A program made the position numbers and the translations under genes. Positions 61,631 through 64,000 of a DNA stretch of 64,000 nt are shown one piece after another. Source of the DNA: Flavobacterium silvisoli (lineage in GTDB: Bacteria; Bacteroidota; Bacteroidia; Flavobacteriales; Flavobacteriaceae); NCBI RefSeq assembly GCF_004329815.1, contig NZ_SJPE01000011.1, positions 47,492 through 111,491 on the forward strand, in the 5' to 3' direction. Positions within the stretch are counted from its first letter, which is position 1, and every line of letters begins with the position of its first letter. Below the pieces are notes generated by a model, which did no database searches, was not told where the DNA came from, and saw only the letters and a program-made list of their open reading frames with translations.

Positions 61631-61963
61631 ATGAAAGTAGAACACAAAGGGCACACCACTATTATCAAAAATACCCAAGGTAAAACCGAAGAATTTCTTC
61701 AAAAGTTGCTTCACGAATACCATACTTTTAAAAATCAAAATCTGATTCTCGACTTATCCCATGATAAAGCACTGACGGTTGATGATGTAAAAGCATTTGC
61801 CGATATTACCAAATCGCATAAAAAAGAAAAAAAGTCTTTGGTATTGGTAGCCGATAATGTGAACTTCAATGCTGTACCCAAAAGCATTACGGTGGTTCCT
61901 ACTTTATTAGAAGCTCACGACATCATCGAATTGGAAGAAATTGAACGCGATTTAGGATTTTAA
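61631..61963 (+). CDS. STAS-like small protein coupled to ribonuclease Z
   Basis: 110 residues with alternating strands and helices (TTIIKNTQGKTEEFLQKLL; QNLILDLSHDKALTVDDVKAFADI; SLVLVADNVNF; VPTLLEAHDIIELEEIERDLGF) that resemble a STAS/anti-anti-sigma fold. No conserved Ser is evident at the phosphorylation position. It ends 4 bases before rnz. In flavobacteria this pair seems fixed; I know no experimental function. Confidence 0.75.
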   Translation: MKVEHKGHTTIIKNTQGKTEEFLQKLLHEYHTFKNQNLILDLSHDKALTVDDVKAFADITKSHKKEKKSLVLVADNVNFNAVPKSITVVPTLLEAHDIIELEEIERDLGF

Positions 61964-61967
61964 CAGA

Positions 61968-62876
61968 ATGAAATTAACCGTACTGGGCTGCTATGCAGCC
62001 ACACCAAGAACCATTACCAACCCAACTTCACAAATACTCGAAATCAGAAACCACATGTTCCTCATCGATTGTGGCGAAGGAACACAGGTACAGCTCCGCA
62101 AAAACAAACTCAAGTTTTCCAAAATCAATCATGTTTTTATTTCACATTTGCACGGCGATCATTTTTACGGATTGGTAGGATTGATATCTACCTTCATGCT
62201 TCTGAACCGTCAAACCGACTTGCATGTATACGGACCCAAAGGCATCAAAGAAATCGTATTGCTACAGTTGCGTTATTCCAATTCGTTTACCGGTTACAAC
62301 CTGTATTTCCATGAATTAGAAGCTAAAACCAGCGAAGTTGTTTATGAAGACGAAAAAGTAGTGGTGAAAACTATACCCTTAAAACACCGCATTTACACCA
62401 ACGGATTTTTATTTCAGGAAAAAGTGGGCGATCGCAAACTCGACATCGATGCTGTGCGCGAATACAAAATAGACGCGTGTTATTACCAAAAAATTAAAAA
62501 CGGAAAAGACATCACCCTCGACGACGGAACCGTCATCCCAAATGACGAGCTGACATTCGACCCCATAAAACCCAAGAGCTACGCCTTTTGCAGCGATACC
62601 ATGTATGATGAATCTATTGTGCCTCTCATTCAAAATGCCGATGTGTTGTACCACGAAACCACGTTCTTAGAAACCGAAGCCGACAAAGCCGAAAAAACCA
62701 TGCACAGCACAGCTAAAGAAGCCGCCACTATTGCACTCAAAGCCAATGTAGGTCAACTCATACTCGGCCACTACAGCACGCGCTACGCCAATATCGAACT
62801 GTTCAGAGAGGAAGCCACAACCATTTTCCCCAATACGGTCTTGGCCGATGATGGTAAAGTATTCGAATACGATTAG
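61968..62876 (+). CDS. rnz: Ribonuclease Z
   Basis: 302 residues. Metallo-beta-lactamase-fold endonuclease that removes 3' trailers from tRNA precursors. Zinc motif HLHGDH at residues 60-65, GLISTFMLL near 72, later metal ligands in YAFCSDTMYD (Asp) and LGHYSTRY (His), and the exosite arm about 150-200. Full length. Its TAG stop includes the first base of structured element copy 3. Confidence 0.95.
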   Translation: MKLTVLGCYAATPRTITNPTSQILEIRNHMFLIDCGEGTQVQLRKNKLKFSKINHVFISHLHGDHFYGLVGLISTFMLLNRQTDLHVYGPKGIKEIVLLQLRYSNSFTGYNLYFHELEAKTSEVVYEDEKVVVKTIPLKHRIYTNGFLFQEKVGDRKLDIDAVREYKIDACYYQKIKNGKDITLDDGTVIPNDELTFDPIKPKSYAFCSDTMYDESIVPLIQNADVLYHETTFLETEADKAEKTMHSTAKEAATIALKANVGQLILGHYSTRYANIELFREEATTIFPNTVLADDGKVFEYD

Positions 62877-62954
62877 GAGCGAATGGCTCGGTGTGTGCCT
62901 GGAATGGCAATTCCCGCTGTCCGCACTACACGGTAGTTGCTCCCATCGGGGCTA
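62876..62954 (-). repeat. Structured intergenic element, copy 3
   Basis: On the minus strand it begins TAGCCCCGAT. Outer stem: GGAGC (62876-62880) with GCTCC (62939-62943). Inner hairpin: ACTAC (62925-62929) with GTAGT (62933-62937). Extra arm: TGCC (62896-62899) with GGCA (62906-62909). CCCG and CGGG can pair as in copy 2. Here both flanking genes run on the opposite strand. Confidence 0.75.
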
Positions 62955-63015
62955 AAGAGGAGTCCATATTTTACCCAAAAACTTAATACCTTTACACTAC
63001 ACAACTTACAATACT

Positions 63016-63660
63016 ATGAAAGACTTAAGCGACTATAGAAAATCCTATGAAAAAAGTGAATTACTCGAAACCCAAATTCCGGAAGACCCTATCAACCTTT
63101 TTCACAAATGGTTCTACGAAACCGAAGAGTTTAACGGAACCGAGGAGGTAAACGCCATGACGGTATCTACCATTGGTTTAGACGGTTTCCCAAAATCAAG
63201 AGTTGTTTTGCTTAAAAAGTTTAACGAAGAAGGGTTTATTTTTTACACCAACTATAACTCCGAAAAAGGAAAAGCCATAGCTGCCAATCCAAAAATCTGC
63301 CTATCCTTTTTTTGGCACAGTATGGAACGTCAGGTCATCATCAAAGGAATAGCCGAAAAAACCTCTACCATAACCTCTGATAATTATTTCGATTCAAGAC
63401 CGGAAGGCAGTAAATTGGGTGCTATAGTATCGCCTCAAAGTGAAGTCATTCCGTCTCGAAACTTTTTAGATGAAAAGTTAAAAGAGCTTGAAGCCGCCAT
63501 GGAAGGAAAAGAAATTAAAAGACCCGAACATTGGGGAGGCTTTTTAGTGCGCCCGGTAGCAGTTGAATTTTGGCAGGGTAGGGCGAACCGACTTCACGAC
63601 CGAATTCGATACGAGCTTCAGGAAGACTATTCCTGGAAGATTGACCGTCTGTCACCTTGA
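63016..63660 (+). CDS. pdxH: Pyridoxamine 5'-phosphate oxidase
   Basis: 214 residues. FMN enzyme making pyridoxal 5'-phosphate. LSDYRKSYEKSELLE at the N-terminus, AMTVSTIGLDGFPKSRVVLLK (FMN contacts), FYTNYNSEKGKAI, FFWHSMERQV, SRPEGSKLGAIVSPQSEVI and the C-terminal FWQGRANRLHDRIRY with WKIDRLSP are the family blocks. Full length. A UUCG-type terminator follows. Confidence 0.96.
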   Translation: MKDLSDYRKSYEKSELLETQIPEDPINLFHKWFYETEEFNGTEEVNAMTVSTIGLDGFPKSRVVLLKKFNEEGFIFYTNYNSEKGKAIAANPKICLSFFWHSMERQVIIKGIAEKTSTITSDNYFDSRPEGSKLGAIVSPQSEVIPSRNFLDEKLKELEAAMEGKEIKRPEHWGGFLVRPVAVEFWQGRANRLHDRIRYELQEDYSWKIDRLSP

Positions 63661-63690
63661 AATATTATAAACAAATCCCGTAATTATATA

Positions 63691-63715
63691 AACCACTCTT
63701 CGGAGTGGTTTTTTA
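63691..63715 (+). terminator. Terminator after pdxH
   Basis: AACCACTC (63691-63698), tetraloop TTCG, GAGTGGTT (63703-63710), then T residues. Confidence 0.9.
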
Positions 63716-63793
63716 GTTTTGCAGGTATCCGATTAAAACAATCGAAAAACAATATATAAGTAAGAAATTATCTTATATAATAAAATAAAAAGT

Positions 63794-63834
63794 GTATTTC
63801 ATCGATTTTATTTGTATTTTAAACGATAAAATAT
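63794..63834 (+). promoter_or_regulatory. Direct-repeat element upstream of the lipoprotein gene
   Basis: GTATTTCATCGATTTTATTT (63794) is followed 20 bases later by GTATTTTAAACGATAAAATA (63814). It is the same unit as at 42666-42705. Confidence 0.5.
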
Positions 63835-63933
63835 GTAGTATTGCTCAACCAAATCAAACAATACGTTCTGTCATTATTAATTAAATAAAGTGTTTGCCCC
63901 ACATCTACTTTATTAAAAACTTAACCTACTACT

Positions 63934-64000
63934 ATGAAAGCAAAAATGTTTAGAGCATTGTTGCCCTTAGCAATCGTGTTCGCTATGGTATCTTGTTCTT
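63934..64000 (+). CDS. Lipoprotein gene, N-terminal part (cut by window edge)
   Basis: Only 22 codons are visible: MKAKMFRALLPLAIVFAMVSCS, a lipoprotein signal with the lipobox ending in Cys21. The protein itself lies outside the window. It follows a 273-base region holding the pdxH terminator and a 20-bp direct-repeat element, so it is probably regulated on its own. Confidence 0.7.
   Translation, partial: MKAKMFRALLPLAIVFAMVSCS

Noticed and set aside
63661..63933. tRNA or small RNA gene in the gap after pdxH
   Set aside because: No cloverleaf or strong hairpin other than the terminator was seen; the region is AT-rich with the direct-repeat element.

Overview
The window reads as a stretch of core chromosome from a flavobacterium (Bacteroidota, most likely the genus Flavobacterium). 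The DNA is AT-rich, Shine-Dalgarno sequences are mostly absent, and many genes are preceded by the Bacteroidota promoter box TAnnTTTG. Gene content is typical of the group: a fused cbb3 oxidase subunit CcoNO, a fused CzcA-TolC pump, and the lineage-specific families DUF6048, DUF6452, DUF6095 and DUF4920. I see no rRNA, tRNA, intact insertion sequence, prophage or CRISPR array.

Layout. Positions 1-561 hold the 5' part of a heme/NO-type PAS sensor gene. Then come topoisomerase IV (parE-parC); a leftward block of metal, wall-recycling and methyltransferase genes (terC to a SAM methyltransferase); an RNA methyltransferase; and a metal-efflux operon (11279-17240). A rightward housekeeping run follows: tgt, lptG-like permease, EamA transporter, accA, dnaB and a secreted protein often labelled asparagine synthetase B. 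Next are a dipeptidyl peptidase and the respiratory block 27063-38976: an Fnr-like regulator, the copper ATPase ccoI, ccoS-ccoNO-ccoQ-ccoP-ccoG-ccoH, a SafE-like protein, and on the opposite strand hemN with a TauE/SafE protein. After ilvE come a DUF4920/cytochrome/mnmD operon, three tandem paralogous small genes of unknown function, oxyR, a SulP-carbonic anhydrase pair, a LETM1-like gene, sodC, a broken P1 peptidase gene, rlmD, an NRAMP-like transporter, rocD, an Smr-domain gene, rnz and pdxH. The window ends in the signal peptide of a lipoprotein gene.

How genes work together. Three palindromes matching ATGAYA-N2-TRTCAT sit in front of ccoI, ccoS and hemN. In each case the centre lies exactly 36.5 nt before the last G of a TAnnTTTG-type box. 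The divergent Fnr-like gene has the first palindrome inside its own core promoter. This points to one low-oxygen regulon covering copper loading, cbb3 oxidase assembly and oxygen-independent heme synthesis, with self-repression of the regulator.

Most notable non-genic signals. (1) A structured intergenic element occurs three times (5501-5607, 6819-6872, 62876-62954) and shows a compensatory C-G to U-A change in a predicted pseudoknot; in one copy its variable arm serves as the parC terminator. (2) A decayed S23/IVS four-helix-bundle gene is bracketed by inverted arrays of the heptamer AATTACG. (3) A 10-bp lattice of TGTC sites is followed by an 11-bp lattice of CTTCGG sites between rlmD and the next gene.
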